Shown here: piece after piece, positions 1 to 8,200 of the stretch
Position numbering within the stretch: the first letter of the stretch is position 1
How the letters are laid out: each line of letters starts with the position of its first letter
Assembly: GCF_001758225.1 (NCBI RefSeq)
Contig: NZ_MAST01000015.1
Coordinates: forward strand, 1-64,000
DNA: 64,000 nt
Direction of reading: 5' to 3'
Source: Humibacillus sp. DSM 29435
GTDB lineage: Bacteria; Actinomycetota; Actinomycetes; Actinomycetales; Dermatophilaceae
Made by a program: the position numbers and the translations under genes
The notes under the pieces: model-generated
What the model was told of the DNA's origin: nothing
The model's database searches: none
Seen by the model: the letters and a program-made list of their open reading frames with translations, nothing else

Positions 1-2
1 CC

Positions 3-590
3 AAACCCGCGCCGCGACGCTACGAACACGAGGCCCCCGGTGACCTGGTGCACGTCGATGTCAAGAAGCTCGGCCGGATCCCCGACGGTGGCGGGCACCG
101 CATCCACGGCCGGGCCAAAGGCAACCGGATCAAGAAGAACACCCGGCCGGGTACCGCGTTCATCCACAACACCGTCGATGACCACTCCCGGCTCGCGTAC
201 TGCGAGATCCTGACCGACGAACGCAAAGAGACCGCCTGCGCGTTCTGGGCCCGGGCGAACGCCTACTTCGCCTCCTGCGGGATCACGGTCAAACGGGACC
301 TGACCGACAACGGGTCGGCCTACCGCTCCAAGGACTTCGCGGCCGCGCTCGGCCCGGTAGTACACAAACGGACCCGCCCGTACCGGCCCCAGACCAACGG
401 CAAGGTCGAACGGTTCAACCGAACCCTCGAACAGGAATGGGCCTACGCCCGCCCGTACCGCTCCGAAACCGAGCGGGTCGCCGCGTTCCCCAGCTTCCTG
501 CACACCTACAATCACCACCGCGGCCACACCGCACTCAAGGGCGCCTCACCAGCCGAGCGCGTACCCAACCTCTGTGGGCACAACAGCTAG
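3..590 (+). CDS. IS481-family transposase, 5' end outside window
   Basis: DDE-type transposase (rve integrase core) of an IS481-like insertion sequence. The frame is open to the window edge, so the N-terminal helix-turn-helix half lies outside. A methionine-type start near position 48 is internal: codons before it already encode the conserved lead-in RYEHEAPGDLVHVD. The catalytic triad is visible: the Asp of HVD, the Asp of TDNGS and the Glu of GKVERF, with 33 residues between the last two, which is normal for this family. It ends at TAG with the family-typical C-terminus (AERVPNL). No target duplication or terminal inverted repeat can be assigned because the left end is missing. Confidence 0.93.
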   Translation, partial: KPAPRRYEHEAPGDLVHVDVKKLGRIPDGGGHRIHGRAKGNRIKKNTRPGTAFIHNTVDDHSRLAYCEILTDERKETACAFWARANAYFASCGITVKRDLTDNGSAYRSKDFAAALGPVVHKRTRPYRPQTNGKVERFNRTLEQEWAYARPYRSETERVAAFPSFLHTYNHHRGHTALKGASPAERVPNLCGHNS

Positions 591-712
591 GCGGCGTCAG
601 GTTGGCGTTGTGACCAGTTCGTGACCCGAGGCTGCCAACGGATCTGTGGCCGCAGCGCGTTCTTGCGAGTACTGGGCCCCGACCGAGGGCCCCACGTACA
701 CCAGGGGACATC

Positions 713-1303
713 ATGGGCAGCTCGAAGACAGCGATCCGGTTCGGTGCGGTAGCAGCGGCGGTGGCCATCGCCGCCACGGTGGGCGCCGCCACCTCGGCGC
801 AGGCCTCAGGGCCGGGGCCGACCGGTGTGGTCACGGCGGCGAGCGGGCTCAACGCTCGGCAAGCGCCGACCACGCAGGCCACCAAGACCTTCGCCTACCA
901 GCGTGGGGTCACGGTTGGCCTCTACTGCCGCACCACCGGAACGAGCGTCGGAGGCAGCCGCGTGTGGTACTCGACGAACTCCTCCGGAACCCGCTGGGTC
1001 ACAGGCGCGTACGTCGATGCGTCCGGCCCGGTTCCGAGGTGCCCGTCGGGAGCCACCGGAGACGCCAAGGCCGTCGCCACCACCGGACTCACTCTGAGAT
1101 CGGGGCCATCCACCTCAGACCAGGTCGTGGCTCCCCTGCAGTCAGGGAGCTCGGTCTGGGCCCGCTGCAAGGTGCGGTCCCAGAGCGTCGACAGCAACGA
1201 CCTCTGGTACTACCTCGAGAGCGACAGCTGGGCCTCGGCTCGCTACCTCAGGAACGTGAACGGAGGTCCGGGCGCCAACCGCATCCCGGTGTGGTGCCGC
1301 TGA
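713..1303 (+). CDS. secreted protein with two SH3-like repeats
   Basis: A 196-residue exported protein. Residues 1-31 form a signal peptide (basic start, Ala-rich core, AQA before the likely cut). The mature part holds two bacterial SH3-like (SH3b) repeats, about residues 37-105 and 112-196. Each carries the LNAR or LTLRSGPS strand typical of SH3b, a WYS/WYY motif, and a pair of cysteines (LYC/PRC and ARC/VWC) that probably form disulfides outside the cell. SH3b domains usually bind cell-wall peptides, so a wall-associated role is likely, but there is no enzymatic domain. A GGGGA ribosome-binding site lies just before the ATG. It follows the insertion sequence directly and seems to be a single gene. 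Confidence 0.8.
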   Translation: MGSSKTAIRFGAVAAAVAIAATVGAATSAQASGPGPTGVVTAASGLNARQAPTTQATKTFAYQRGVTVGLYCRTTGTSVGGSRVWYSTNSSGTRWVTGAYVDASGPVPRCPSGATGDAKAVATTGLTLRSGPSTSDQVVAPLQSGSSVWARCKVRSQSVDSNDLWYYLESDSWASARYLRNVNGGPGANRIPVWCR

Positions 1304-1317
1304 ACGGCTTCGCGCCT

Positions 1318-1388
1318 CGGTTCGATGTGTTCCACGGTCGAGCGCGACCGTCAAATGCATCGACCGGGATGGGGTCGCCGCCTAGGGT
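1318..1388 (+). promoter_or_regulatory. rtcB promoter with palindromic operator
   Basis: A 50-bp imperfect palindrome (1318-1367, 17 of 23 arm positions complementary, centre near 1342) runs into a promoter. The promoter has TCGACC (1360-1365), a 17-nt spacer and TAGGGT (1383-1388). The left arm reads GGTTCGATGTGTTCCACGG. Almost the same arm and promoter core occur at 2617-2683 before rnpB. No T-run follows, so a terminator for the upstream gene is less likely. The promoter calls are by eye. Confidence 0.6.
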
Positions 1389-1417
1389 TCGAGGCTCCCA
1401 CCACAAGAGAAGGAACC

Positions 1418-2587
1418 ATGGAGAAGATCAACGGTCGGCTGCTCAACTGGGCATCGATCCTCGAACCCGCCACGCGTGAGCAGGCGCTGACCACGGCCAC
1501 GATGCCGTTCATCCACCCGCACGTGGCCCTCATGCCCGACGCCCACCTCGGTCTCGGCGCGACCGTCGGCTCGGTCATCCCGACCCTCGGCGCGATCATG
1601 CCCGCGGCTGTCGGGGTCGACATCGGCTGCGGCATGATCGCGGTGCGCACCCAGCTCACCCGCAACCAGCTGCCGACGGATGCCGCTCCCGTACGCCGGG
1701 CGATCGAGGCCGCGGTGCCGCTCTCGGCCGGCGTCTACAACGAGTCGGTCGAGCTCGGGCACACGCAGCGGCGGGTGGCCGACCTCGAGGAGCGGGCGAT
1801 GCGGGCCGAGTTCGACCCGGCATCCTTCGTGGGCAGCTGGCGGCTTCAGCTTGGCACGCTCGGGTCGGGCAACCACTTCATCGAGGTGACGCTCGACGAG
1901 ACCGACCGGGTCTGGCTGTTCCTGCACTCCGGCTCGCGGGGCGTCGGCAACAAGATCGCGCAGCACCACATCAAGGTGGCGCAGGCGCTGAACACCAAGT
2001 GGTGGATCTCGCTGCCGCACAAGGACCTCGCCTACCTCGTCGAAGGCACTGACGAGTTCTGGGCCTACATCCGCCAGATGCGGTGGGCGCAGCACTTCGC
2101 GCTGCTGAACCGTGAGGAGATGATGGACCGGGTCGTCACCGCGTTCGAGGCCTGGGTGGGGGAGGGCGTGGAGCGGCAGGAGGAGATCAACTGCCACCAC
2201 AACTACACCGAGCAGGAGAAGCACTTCGGCAAGCAGGTGTGGCTCTCGCGGAAGGGGGCGATCTCGGCCCGGCACGGCGAGGCAGGCCTCATCCCCGGCT
2301 CGATGGGCACGGCCTCCTACGTGGTCACCGGCAAGGGCAACCCGGTCGCGCTGATGTCGTCGCCGCACGGGGCGGGGCGGGCCTTCTCTCGGTCGGCGGC
2401 CCGCAAGCGGTTCACCCGCGAGCAGCTGCGCGAGGCGATGGTGGGCATCGAGTACCGCGACACCGACGCGTTCATCGACGAGATCCCCATGGCGTACAAG
2501 GACATCGACCAGGTGATGCTCGACGCTGCCGATCTCGTGGAGGTGCGCCACACGCTGCACCAGATCGTCAACGTCAAGGGTGACTGA
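1418..2587 (+). CDS. rtcB: RtcB family RNA ligase
   Basis: 389-residue RtcB, a GTP- and Mn-dependent RNA ligase that joins 2',3'-cyclic phosphate or 3'-phosphate RNA ends to 5'-OH ends. Seen here: the metal-binding DIGCGM (Cys71), GSGNHFIEV, HSGSRGVGN, HHNYT, GSMGTASYVV, and the HGAGR motif (His317), which in characterised RtcB carries the GMP intermediate. The ATG at 1418 is chosen because AGAAGGA precedes it by 4-10 nt and the protein then begins like relatives (MEKINGRLLNWA); upstream in-frame codons lie inside the promoter palindrome. No archease or RtcR regulator is nearby. It is followed by the RNase P RNA gene, with a matching palindromic promoter in between. Confidence 0.93.
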   Translation: MEKINGRLLNWASILEPATREQALTTATMPFIHPHVALMPDAHLGLGATVGSVIPTLGAIMPAAVGVDIGCGMIAVRTQLTRNQLPTDAAPVRRAIEAAVPLSAGVYNESVELGHTQRRVADLEERAMRAEFDPASFVGSWRLQLGTLGSGNHFIEVTLDETDRVWLFLHSGSRGVGNKIAQHHIKVAQALNTKWWISLPHKDLAYLVEGTDEFWAYIRQMRWAQHFALLNREEMMDRVVTAFEAWVGEGVERQEEINCHHNYTEQEKHFGKQVWLSRKGAISARHGEAGLIPGSMGTASYVVTGKGNPVALMSSPHGAGRAFSRSAARKRFTREQLREAMVGIEYRDTDAFIDEIPMAYKDIDQVMLDAADLVEVRHTLHQIVNVKGD

Positions 2588-2616
2588 CTGACGACTGACC
2601 GGCATCCGTCTGCTGT

Positions 2617-2683
2617 GGTTCGAGGTGTTCCGCGACCGCCCATGGCCGTGGAATACCTCGAACCGGGATGTGGACGCTAGGCT
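2617..2683 (+). promoter_or_regulatory. rnpB promoter with palindromic operator
   Basis: A 48-bp palindrome (arms 2617-2640 and 2641-2664; the outer 15 bp, GGTTCGAGGTGTTCC, are 14/15 complementary) ends 13 nt before a -10 hexamer TAGGCT (2678-2683). The RNase P RNA 5' end at about 2691 fits a start 7 nt past the -10. A recognisable -35 would fall inside the right arm (CCTCGA). The arms, the CCGGGATG block and the -10 resemble the element before rtcB. Confidence 0.65.
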
Positions 2684-2690
2684 CTGGCGT

Positions 2691-3086
2691 GGATGAGTCG
2701 GCCAGGCGGCCGCGTCAGGGGGCAACCTCTGCCGAGGAACGTCCGGGCTCCACAGGGCAAGGTGGTGGCCAACAGCCACCCGGGGTGACCCGCGGGACAG
2801 TGCCACAGAGAACAGACCGCCGGCAGCTTCGGCAGTCGGTAAGGGTGAAACGGTGGTGTAAGAGACCACCAGCGCTCCAGGTGACTGGAGCGGCTCGGTA
2901 AACCCCACCTGGAGCAAGTCCAGACAGTGCACGTGGTGCTTTCGAGCATGCGAAGGCCGGCCCGGTCGAGTGCACGGGTAGGACGCTCGAGCCGGCCAGC
3001 AATGGTCGGCCTAGATGGATGGCCGTCGCCGCACCACTCGGCAACGAAGGTGCGGAACAGAACCCGGCGTATCGGCCGACTCATCC
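2691..3086 (+). ncRNA. rnpB: RNase P RNA (class A)
   Basis: Catalytic RNA of ribonuclease P, which trims the 5' leader of pre-tRNAs. The ends are set by a perfect 13-bp P1 helix: GGATGAGTCGGCC at 2691-2703 pairs with its complement at 3074-3086. Inside are the universal core segments: GAGGAACGTCCGGGCTCC followed by CACAGGGCA near 2738, AGGGTGAAACGGTGG near 2844, TAAGAGACCACCAGC near 2859, and ACAGAACCCGGCGTAT before P1'. The length of about 396 nt is usual for high-GC actinobacteria. It has its own promoter just upstream. The rnpA protein gene is not in this window. Confidence 0.96.
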
Positions 3087-3138
3087 ACTCACCGGCTGAC
3101 GACCTGAGGCCCGAGGGCGCGTCACCACTGGCCTCCGG

Positions 3139-4209
3139 TTACGGGTGTTGGTGGCTCGCGGGGTCGGCCCAGATGTCCAGCGGCACCGAGCGGATGCTGC
3201 GGCCGCTCAGATCGAGCTGACGGCCCATGCGCTTGATCGACCTCAGCACCATCGACCGGTCGAGAATCCGCATCTGAGGCACCTCGGTGGCCAGCCGGGC
3301 CTCGACGAGCGAGAGCTCGTGCAGCGAGTGGGTCGTGAGCGCGAGCATGAGGTTGGCGGGGCCTCCCGAGATGCGCCAGCACACCCGGATGCCGGAAATC
3401 TGTCGAAGCCGCGTCGCGACCGCGTCGATGTCGTGGGCGTCGGCCTGCGCCCACAGCCAGCTGATGACGGGCCACCCGGAGTCGGGCAGCGCGATGTCGC
3501 AGCGGAGGACCACCCGGCCGTTGCTGACGAGGTCGGTCAGCCGGCGCCGAACGGTGCTCTCGCTGAGACGAGCTCGGGCAGCGATGGTGGCGACCGGCAT
3601 CCGACCGTCCTCACCCAGCAGCAGAATCATCTGCCGGTCGATGAGGTCGTACGGCCGTGAGAGGGGCGCCTGAGCCGACGTGAGCCCGTCGAGCCGCGCT
3701 TGCGGGGCCCGCATCATCACCGCCTGCTGGGCGGCATCGAGCACGTGAAGCTGCCAGTGGTCGCCCATCGAGTAGACCTTGGTCACGGCGTAGCTGCTCG
3801 TCGCCACCACCCCGGGTATCGATCCGACCGAGTCGAGCAGGAACTGGGACAGAAACGCCAGATCTCGCACCTCGACGAGAAGGGTGAGTGATCGGGGTCC
3901 GCTCGTGTGCTCGACGCTGAGCACGTGGGGAAGTTCGGTGACGCGCTCGGCAATGGCAAGAGTCTCGGTGGCGCTGCAGCTGAGCTCGACCACGGCGAGA
4001 CACGACTCGGGCGTGCCCTGCCCGGTGGCTCGGCCCGTTACCCAGGCGATCCCGGTCGACGATAGACGCTGCCACCGGCGAGCAACGGTCACCGGGTCGA
4101 TGTCTAGGGCCTCGGCAAGCACGGTCCACGACGCGCGCGGTTGCAGCTGCAGGCAGTTGACGATCGCCAGGTCGACCTCGTCGGCGACGATGGCGGATTC
4201 CTGCGTCAT
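3139..4209 (-). CDS. double-domain Lrp/AsnC family regulator
   Basis: A 356-residue transcription factor made of two Lrp/AsnC units in tandem. The first has an AsnC-type HTH (residues about 8-60, VDLAIVNCLQLQPRASWTVL) and a ligand (RAM) domain to about 140. The second HTH begins near DLIDRQMILLLGEDGRMPVA and is followed by a second ligand domain. Typical Lrp proteins have one unit of about 150 residues; the doubled form is common in actinobacteria. I start at the ATG at 4209 (MTQESAIVADEVD); an ATG 27 nt further upstream is also possible. It is divergent from an ArgE-like deacylase and symporter, so it probably controls their use in response to an amino acid or derivative (inference). Confidence 0.85.
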   Translation of the reverse strand: MTQESAIVADEVDLAIVNCLQLQPRASWTVLAEALDIDPVTVARRWQRLSSTGIAWVTGRATGQGTPESCLAVVELSCSATETLAIAERVTELPHVLSVEHTSGPRSLTLLVEVRDLAFLSQFLLDSVGSIPGVVATSSYAVTKVYSMGDHWQLHVLDAAQQAVMMRAPQARLDGLTSAQAPLSRPYDLIDRQMILLLGEDGRMPVATIAARARLSESTVRRRLTDLVSNGRVVLRCDIALPDSGWPVISWLWAQADAHDIDAVATRLRQISGIRVCWRISGGPANLMLALTTHSLHELSLVEARLATEVPQMRILDRSMVLRSIKRMGRQLDLSGRSIRSVPLDIWADPASHQHP

Positions 4210-4329
4210 CTCACGATTCGACGCGCGATGCTGCATCCGCTGGCGGCTTTCTGGCACAAGTGTCAGTCTCGACGACTGGTGCACGCGAATCAACTGCCTG
4301 CACGCAGACCTCGAGACAGGGAGCCGGGC

Positions 4330-5544
4330 ATGTCCCCCGAAAGCGCAACCCGCCACACCACCTCACAGCCTCGTTCCCTTTCCGGTCACCCGGTGGGCCT
4401 CGACTGGATCACCAGGCTGCTGCGCGTCGACACGACGAGCCGCGACAGCAACCTCCCGCTCATCGACCTCGTGGTGGCCGAGCTGCGAGCCCACGGCGTG
4501 GAGTCGGCGCTCGTCCACAACGAGGACGGCACCAAGGCCAACCTGCTCGCCACCTTCCCGGCCGCCGACGGCACGACCACCGGCGGCATCGTGCTGTCCG
4601 GGCACACGGACGTCGTTCCGGTCGACGGGCAGCAGTGGTCGAGCGACCCCTTCGCCCCTGAGATCCGCGACGGTCGTCTCTACGGGCGCGGCACGTGCGA
4701 CATGAAAGGCTTCATCGGGTCGGTGTTGGCCAGAGTGCCCGAGCTGGCCGACGCGCCGCTGCGGGAGCCGGTGCACCTGGCCCTTTCCTACGACGAGGAG
4801 GTCGGCTGCGTCGGCGCCATCTCCCTCGTGGACGAGATCGTGCGGCGCGAGCTACGACCCCGCGCATGCATCGTGGGAGAGCCCACCAGCATGCGCGTCA
4901 TCACCGGGCACAAGTCGCTGACGATGATCCGCGTCGCGTTCCACGGAGTGGCGGCGCATTCTTCACGAACCCCGCACGGCGTCAACGCGATCGAGCATGC
5001 GGCACAGCTGGTTCGGTTCGTGCGAGGTGTCGCCGACCAGTTCCGCACGGAAGGACCGTTCGACGAGCACCACGACGTGCCCTTCACCACGGCCACCGTC
5101 AACCAGATCGAGGGCGGCATCGCGGTGAACACGGTGCCCGCCGTCTGCACGCTGACCTTCGAGTTCCGCGCCATCGCAGGGGTGGACGTCGATGCCACCA
5201 TCGAGAAGTTCTACGCCGAGGCGCGGCGCATCGAACAGTCGATGCAGCAGGAGAACCCCAGTGCGCGGGTGGAGGTGTCCATCGGTGCCCAGGCACCCGG
5301 CCTCGACACGCCGCAGGGCGAGGACGTCATCGAGTTCGTGTCCGGGCTGGGAGGGGCCGCCAGCTCCGAGAAGGTGGCCTACGGCACCGAGGCCGGGCTG
5401 TTCCAGCGGGCCGGCATCCCGACCGTGGTGTGCGGTCCCGGCGACATCGCGCAGGCCCACGCGCCGGACGAGTTCGTCGAGATCGACCAGCTCCACCGCT
5501 GCGACGCCCTGCTCGACGCTCTGCTATCCCACCTTCGCGGCTGA
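4330..5544 (+). CDS. M20 deacylase, acetylornithine deacetylase-like
   Basis: A 404-residue zinc amidohydrolase of peptidase family M20, closest in feel to ArgE (N-acetyl-ornithine to ornithine plus acetate). Metal and catalytic residues are visible: His92 and Asp94 in SGHTDVVP, Asp124 in RGTCDMKG, and the Glu156-Glu157 pair in YDEEVGC, then EPTSM and the dimerisation domain around 185-295. AGGGAG sits 6 nt before the ATG at 4330. It is followed 26 nt later by a symporter and lies divergent from an Lrp-type regulator, which suggests an import-and-deacylate module for an N-acyl amino acid rather than arginine biosynthesis. The exact substrate cannot be read from sequence. Confidence 0.85.
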   Translation: MSPESATRHTTSQPRSLSGHPVGLDWITRLLRVDTTSRDSNLPLIDLVVAELRAHGVESALVHNEDGTKANLLATFPAADGTTTGGIVLSGHTDVVPVDGQQWSSDPFAPEIRDGRLYGRGTCDMKGFIGSVLARVPELADAPLREPVHLALSYDEEVGCVGAISLVDEIVRRELRPRACIVGEPTSMRVITGHKSLTMIRVAFHGVAAHSSRTPHGVNAIEHAAQLVRFVRGVADQFRTEGPFDEHHDVPFTTATVNQIEGGIAVNTVPAVCTLTFEFRAIAGVDVDATIEKFYAEARRIEQSMQQENPSARVEVSIGAQAPGLDTPQGEDVIEFVSGLGGAASSEKVAYGTEAGLFQRAGIPTVVCGPGDIAQAHAPDEFVEIDQLHRCDALLDALLSHLRG

Positions 5545-5570
5545 CCCGCTCAACCGACCCAAGGAGAACC

Positions 5571-6857
5571 ATGTCCCTCGACACCGTCACGCACGAAGAC
5601 GTGACCCCCGAACGCCTGGCCGAAGCCCGCAAGGCGGTCCTCAGCAGCTCGATCGGAGCCGCGCTCGAGTGGTTCGACATCATCGTCTACGCCTCGTTCG
5701 CGATCATCATCGCGGAGAACTTCTTCCCCGAGGGCGACGCGACGCTGGGCCTGATCCTGACCTTCGCGACCTTCGCCATCTCCTACCTCGTGCGCCCCAT
5801 CGGGGGAATGATCATCGGTAGCTATGCCGACCGTCATGGTCGCAAGAAGGCGCTGAGCCTCACCCTGCTGCTGATGATGGTGGGGACCATCCTCATGGCT
5901 GCTGCGCCGACACATGCACTGGTCGGGGCCTGGGCGGGTGTCGTCATTCTGATCTCGCGCCTCGTCCAGGGCTTCTCGGCCGGAGGCGAGTTCGGCTCGG
6001 CCACCACGTATCTCGTGGAAGTCGCCCCCAACCGCAAGGCGTACTACGCGTCGTGGCAGGTCGCGGCCCAGGGCATCTCGATGTTCCTCGCCTCGGCCTT
6101 CGGGTACCTCCTGTTCACGCACCTGTCGAAGGCGGACCTCTACACCTGGGGCTGGCGGATCCCCTTCATCATCGGCTGCCTCATCGGCCCGGTCGGCCTC
6201 TACATCCGGGCGCGCCTCTCGGAGACGAAGGAGTTCACCGAGAGCACCCCCCACGAGTCGCCCATCCGCGCCACGTTGACCGAGCACCTCGGACGAGTGC
6301 TGACCGGCTCGGCCTGCGTCGGAGTGGCCACCATCTCGGTCTACCTCATCCTCTTCATGCCCACCTACGCCGTGAAGAACCTCGGCGTGCCCGCCAGCGC
6401 CGCCTACCTCGGTGGCATCGTGGCGGGTCTGGTCACCATGATCGGGGTGCCGCTGGTCGGCCGGTTGGCCGACCGCGTCGGGCCGGTCAAGATCATGTTC
6501 TGGGCCGCCGTCGGTGCCCTGGTGCTGGCCTGGCCCCTGTTCGCCGTGGTCATCGCCTCACCGACCGTGCCGGTTCTCGTGGTGGCCATCGGCGTGCTCG
6601 GCGTCATCATGGCGTTCTACTTCGGCCCGCTGCCCGCCCTGCTGACGACCCTGTTCCCCAGGGAGGTGCGAGCCACCGGCGTCTCGGTCGCCTACAACGT
6701 GGGAGTCACGGTAATGGGCGGTATCGCCCCCCTCGTGCTCACCTGGCTCATCAGTCTCACCGGGTCGCTCAACGCGCCCAGCGTCTACTACATGGTCGTG
6801 GCCGTCGTCTCGCTCATCGGTCTCACGGTCGCGCGTCAGAAGTTCGACGCACGCTGA
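5571..6857 (+). CDS. MFS symporter, metabolite:H+ symporter (MHS) family
   Basis: A 428-residue membrane transporter with about 12 predicted helices. It carries the MHS hallmarks: ALEWFDIIVYASFA in helix 1, the DRHGRKKAL loop between helices 2 and 3, RLVQGFSAGGEFGSA in helix 4, and RRKAY-like PNRKAYYASWQ. Relatives (ProP, KgtP, ShiA, citrate carriers) import organic or amino acids with protons. AAGGAG lies 4 nt before the ATG. The 26-nt gap to the deacylase implies one transcript, with this protein bringing in the substrate the deacylase opens. Specificity is unknown. Confidence 0.88.
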   Translation: MSLDTVTHEDVTPERLAEARKAVLSSSIGAALEWFDIIVYASFAIIIAENFFPEGDATLGLILTFATFAISYLVRPIGGMIIGSYADRHGRKKALSLTLLLMMVGTILMAAAPTHALVGAWAGVVILISRLVQGFSAGGEFGSATTYLVEVAPNRKAYYASWQVAAQGISMFLASAFGYLLFTHLSKADLYTWGWRIPFIIGCLIGPVGLYIRARLSETKEFTESTPHESPIRATLTEHLGRVLTGSACVGVATISVYLILFMPTYAVKNLGVPASAAYLGGIVAGLVTMIGVPLVGRLADRVGPVKIMFWAAVGALVLAWPLFAVVIASPTVPVLVVAIGVLGVIMAFYFGPLPALLTTLFPREVRATGVSVAYNVGVTVMGGIAPLVLTWLISLTGSLNAPSVYYMVVAVVSLIGLTVARQKFDAR

Positions 6858-6860
6858 CCG

Positions 6861-6884
6861 CCGGTGCCGGTGCCGGTGCCGGTA
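6861..6884 (+). repeat. hexamer tandem repeat CCGGTG x4
   Basis: Four head-to-tail hexamers (three CCGGTG and one CCGGTA) begin 3 nt after the symporter stop codon, between two convergent transporter genes. A simple slippage-prone repeat; no hairpin with a T-run is seen in this 59-nt gap. Confidence 0.8.
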
Positions 6885-6916
6885 CCTGCTGGCATCCGAT
6901 CACCGTCGGCAGCCCG

Positions 6917-8200
6917 TCAGTCCTCGGTGTCGGGCTGCGCCGGGGGAGTCGCATGGTGCACGAGCGGTTCGGGCGCGGCCAGCCAGGGCAGCACCCCGAC
7001 GAGACACACGAGGCCCGTCACCGCGAAAGCGGGGCCGAAGCCGAAACGGTCGGCGACGAGGCCGATAAGGATCGGGCCGACGATGGCGCCGCCGTCCTGC
7101 GCCATCTGGAAAGTCGAGAGCACCCGGCCTCCGCTCCGGTCTCGGCCGATCACGTCGGAGACGGCAGCCTGCTGCGCGGGGTTGACGAGGCCCGCGCCGA
7201 CTCCGGAGACCAGCGACAGCGCGAACAGCACGGCCAGCCCGAGCCCGACCGACAGTCCGGGGCTCTGCGCGACGCCGAGCAGCCCCATGGAGAGACCCAT
7301 GACGACGAGCCCGCCGATGACCAGCGGGCGCCGGCCGACCTGGTCGGTCAGTCGACCTGAGAACTGGAGGGTGATCGCGGTTCCGATCGCGCCGGCCGCG
7401 AGCACGGCGCCGGCCACCCACGGCTCGTCGAGCACCGCAACGGCGAGCAACGGCAGCACCGCCAACCGCACCCCGAAGTTGGTCAGGCCGTTGGCGGCGG
7501 CTGATGCGAGCACGGCCCGGTAGACCGGTGAGCGCCACGCCTCGGCGAGTCTCATCACCTCGCGCTGGCCCTGGCTGTCGACGGGGCGCAGCCGGGCGCC
7601 GCGCAGCCCGACCGCGACCACGGCAGCGGCGATCACGAGCGCCACACCGTAGACGATGAAGGGCAGCCGCAGGCCCCAGCCGGCGAGCACCCCGCCGAGC
7701 ACCGGGCCGATCATGCCGCCGATGAGGAAGGCTGACGCGTAGGTGGAGGAGACCCGTCCCCGTGCTGTCGGGGGCGCGAGACGCACCAGCATGGTCAGGG
7801 TCGAGATGGTGAACATCGTCGATCCGATGCCGCCGAGCCCCCGGAAGACGAGCAGCTGAACGTACGACTGCGCGAAGGCTGTGGCGAACGAGGAGATGGC
7901 GACGATGATGAGCCCGGCGAGGTAGACGGGCCGCTCGCCGAGGCGACTGACGAGCTCGCCGCCCACGGGCGCAAAGACGAGGCGGAAGAAGGCGAAGGCC
8001 GAGACGATGACCGACGCCGCTGCGACCCCGACATCGAAGGAACGCGCATAGGCCGGCAGCACCGGCGAGACGATGCCGAAGCCGATGGCGATGACGAACG
8101 CAGCACCGACGAGAATCCAGATCTCCCGCGGAATCGTGATCCGGTCGGGGGGAATCGGCGGCGGCGTCACGAGGTCATTCTGCCTGCAGCGTCGAGTCAC
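6917..8200 (-). CDS. MFS efflux transporter, DHA1-like
   Basis: A 427-residue major facilitator protein with 12 predicted helices. Motif A-like RLGERPVYLAG follows helix 2, and a second copy RLTDQVGRRPLVIGG sits at the start of the C-terminal half. Helix 5 holds GGMIGPVLGGVLAGWG, the antiporter motif C that marks drug:H+ exporters. Export of a small toxic compound or metabolite is therefore likely, but no substrate can be named. The start is a GTG at 8200; an in-frame GTG at 8170 (VTPPPIPPDR) is an equal alternative, and neither has a strong ribosome-binding site. It converges on the symporter and stands apart from the carboxylase. Confidence 0.85.
   Translation of the reverse strand: MTRRCRQNDLVTPPPIPPDRITIPREIWILVGAAFVIAIGFGIVSPVLPAYARSFDVGVAAASVIVSAFAFFRLVFAPVGGELVSRLGERPVYLAGLIIVAISSFATAFAQSYVQLLVFRGLGGIGSTMFTISTLTMLVRLAPPTARGRVSSTYASAFLIGGMIGPVLGGVLAGWGLRLPFIVYGVALVIAAAVVAVGLRGARLRPVDSQGQREVMRLAEAWRSPVYRAVLASAAANGLTNFGVRLAVLPLLAVAVLDEPWVAGAVLAAGAIGTAITLQFSGRLTDQVGRRPLVIGGLVVMGLSMGLLGVAQSPGLSVGLGLAVLFALSLVSGVGAGLVNPAQQAAVSDVIGRDRSGGRVLSTFQMAQDGGAIVGPILIGLVADRFGFGPAFAVTGLVCLVGVLPWLAAPEPLVHHATPPAQPDTED

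Noticed and set aside
591-712. Right inverted repeat of the IS481 element
   Set aside because: Without the left end outside the window no repeat pair can be matched, so no boundary is claimed.
1318-2664. LexA/SOS-box reading of the rtcB and rnpB palindromes
   Set aside because: They contain TCGA and GTTC pieces, but not the CGAAC-N4-GTTCG arrangement of actinobacterial SOS boxes.
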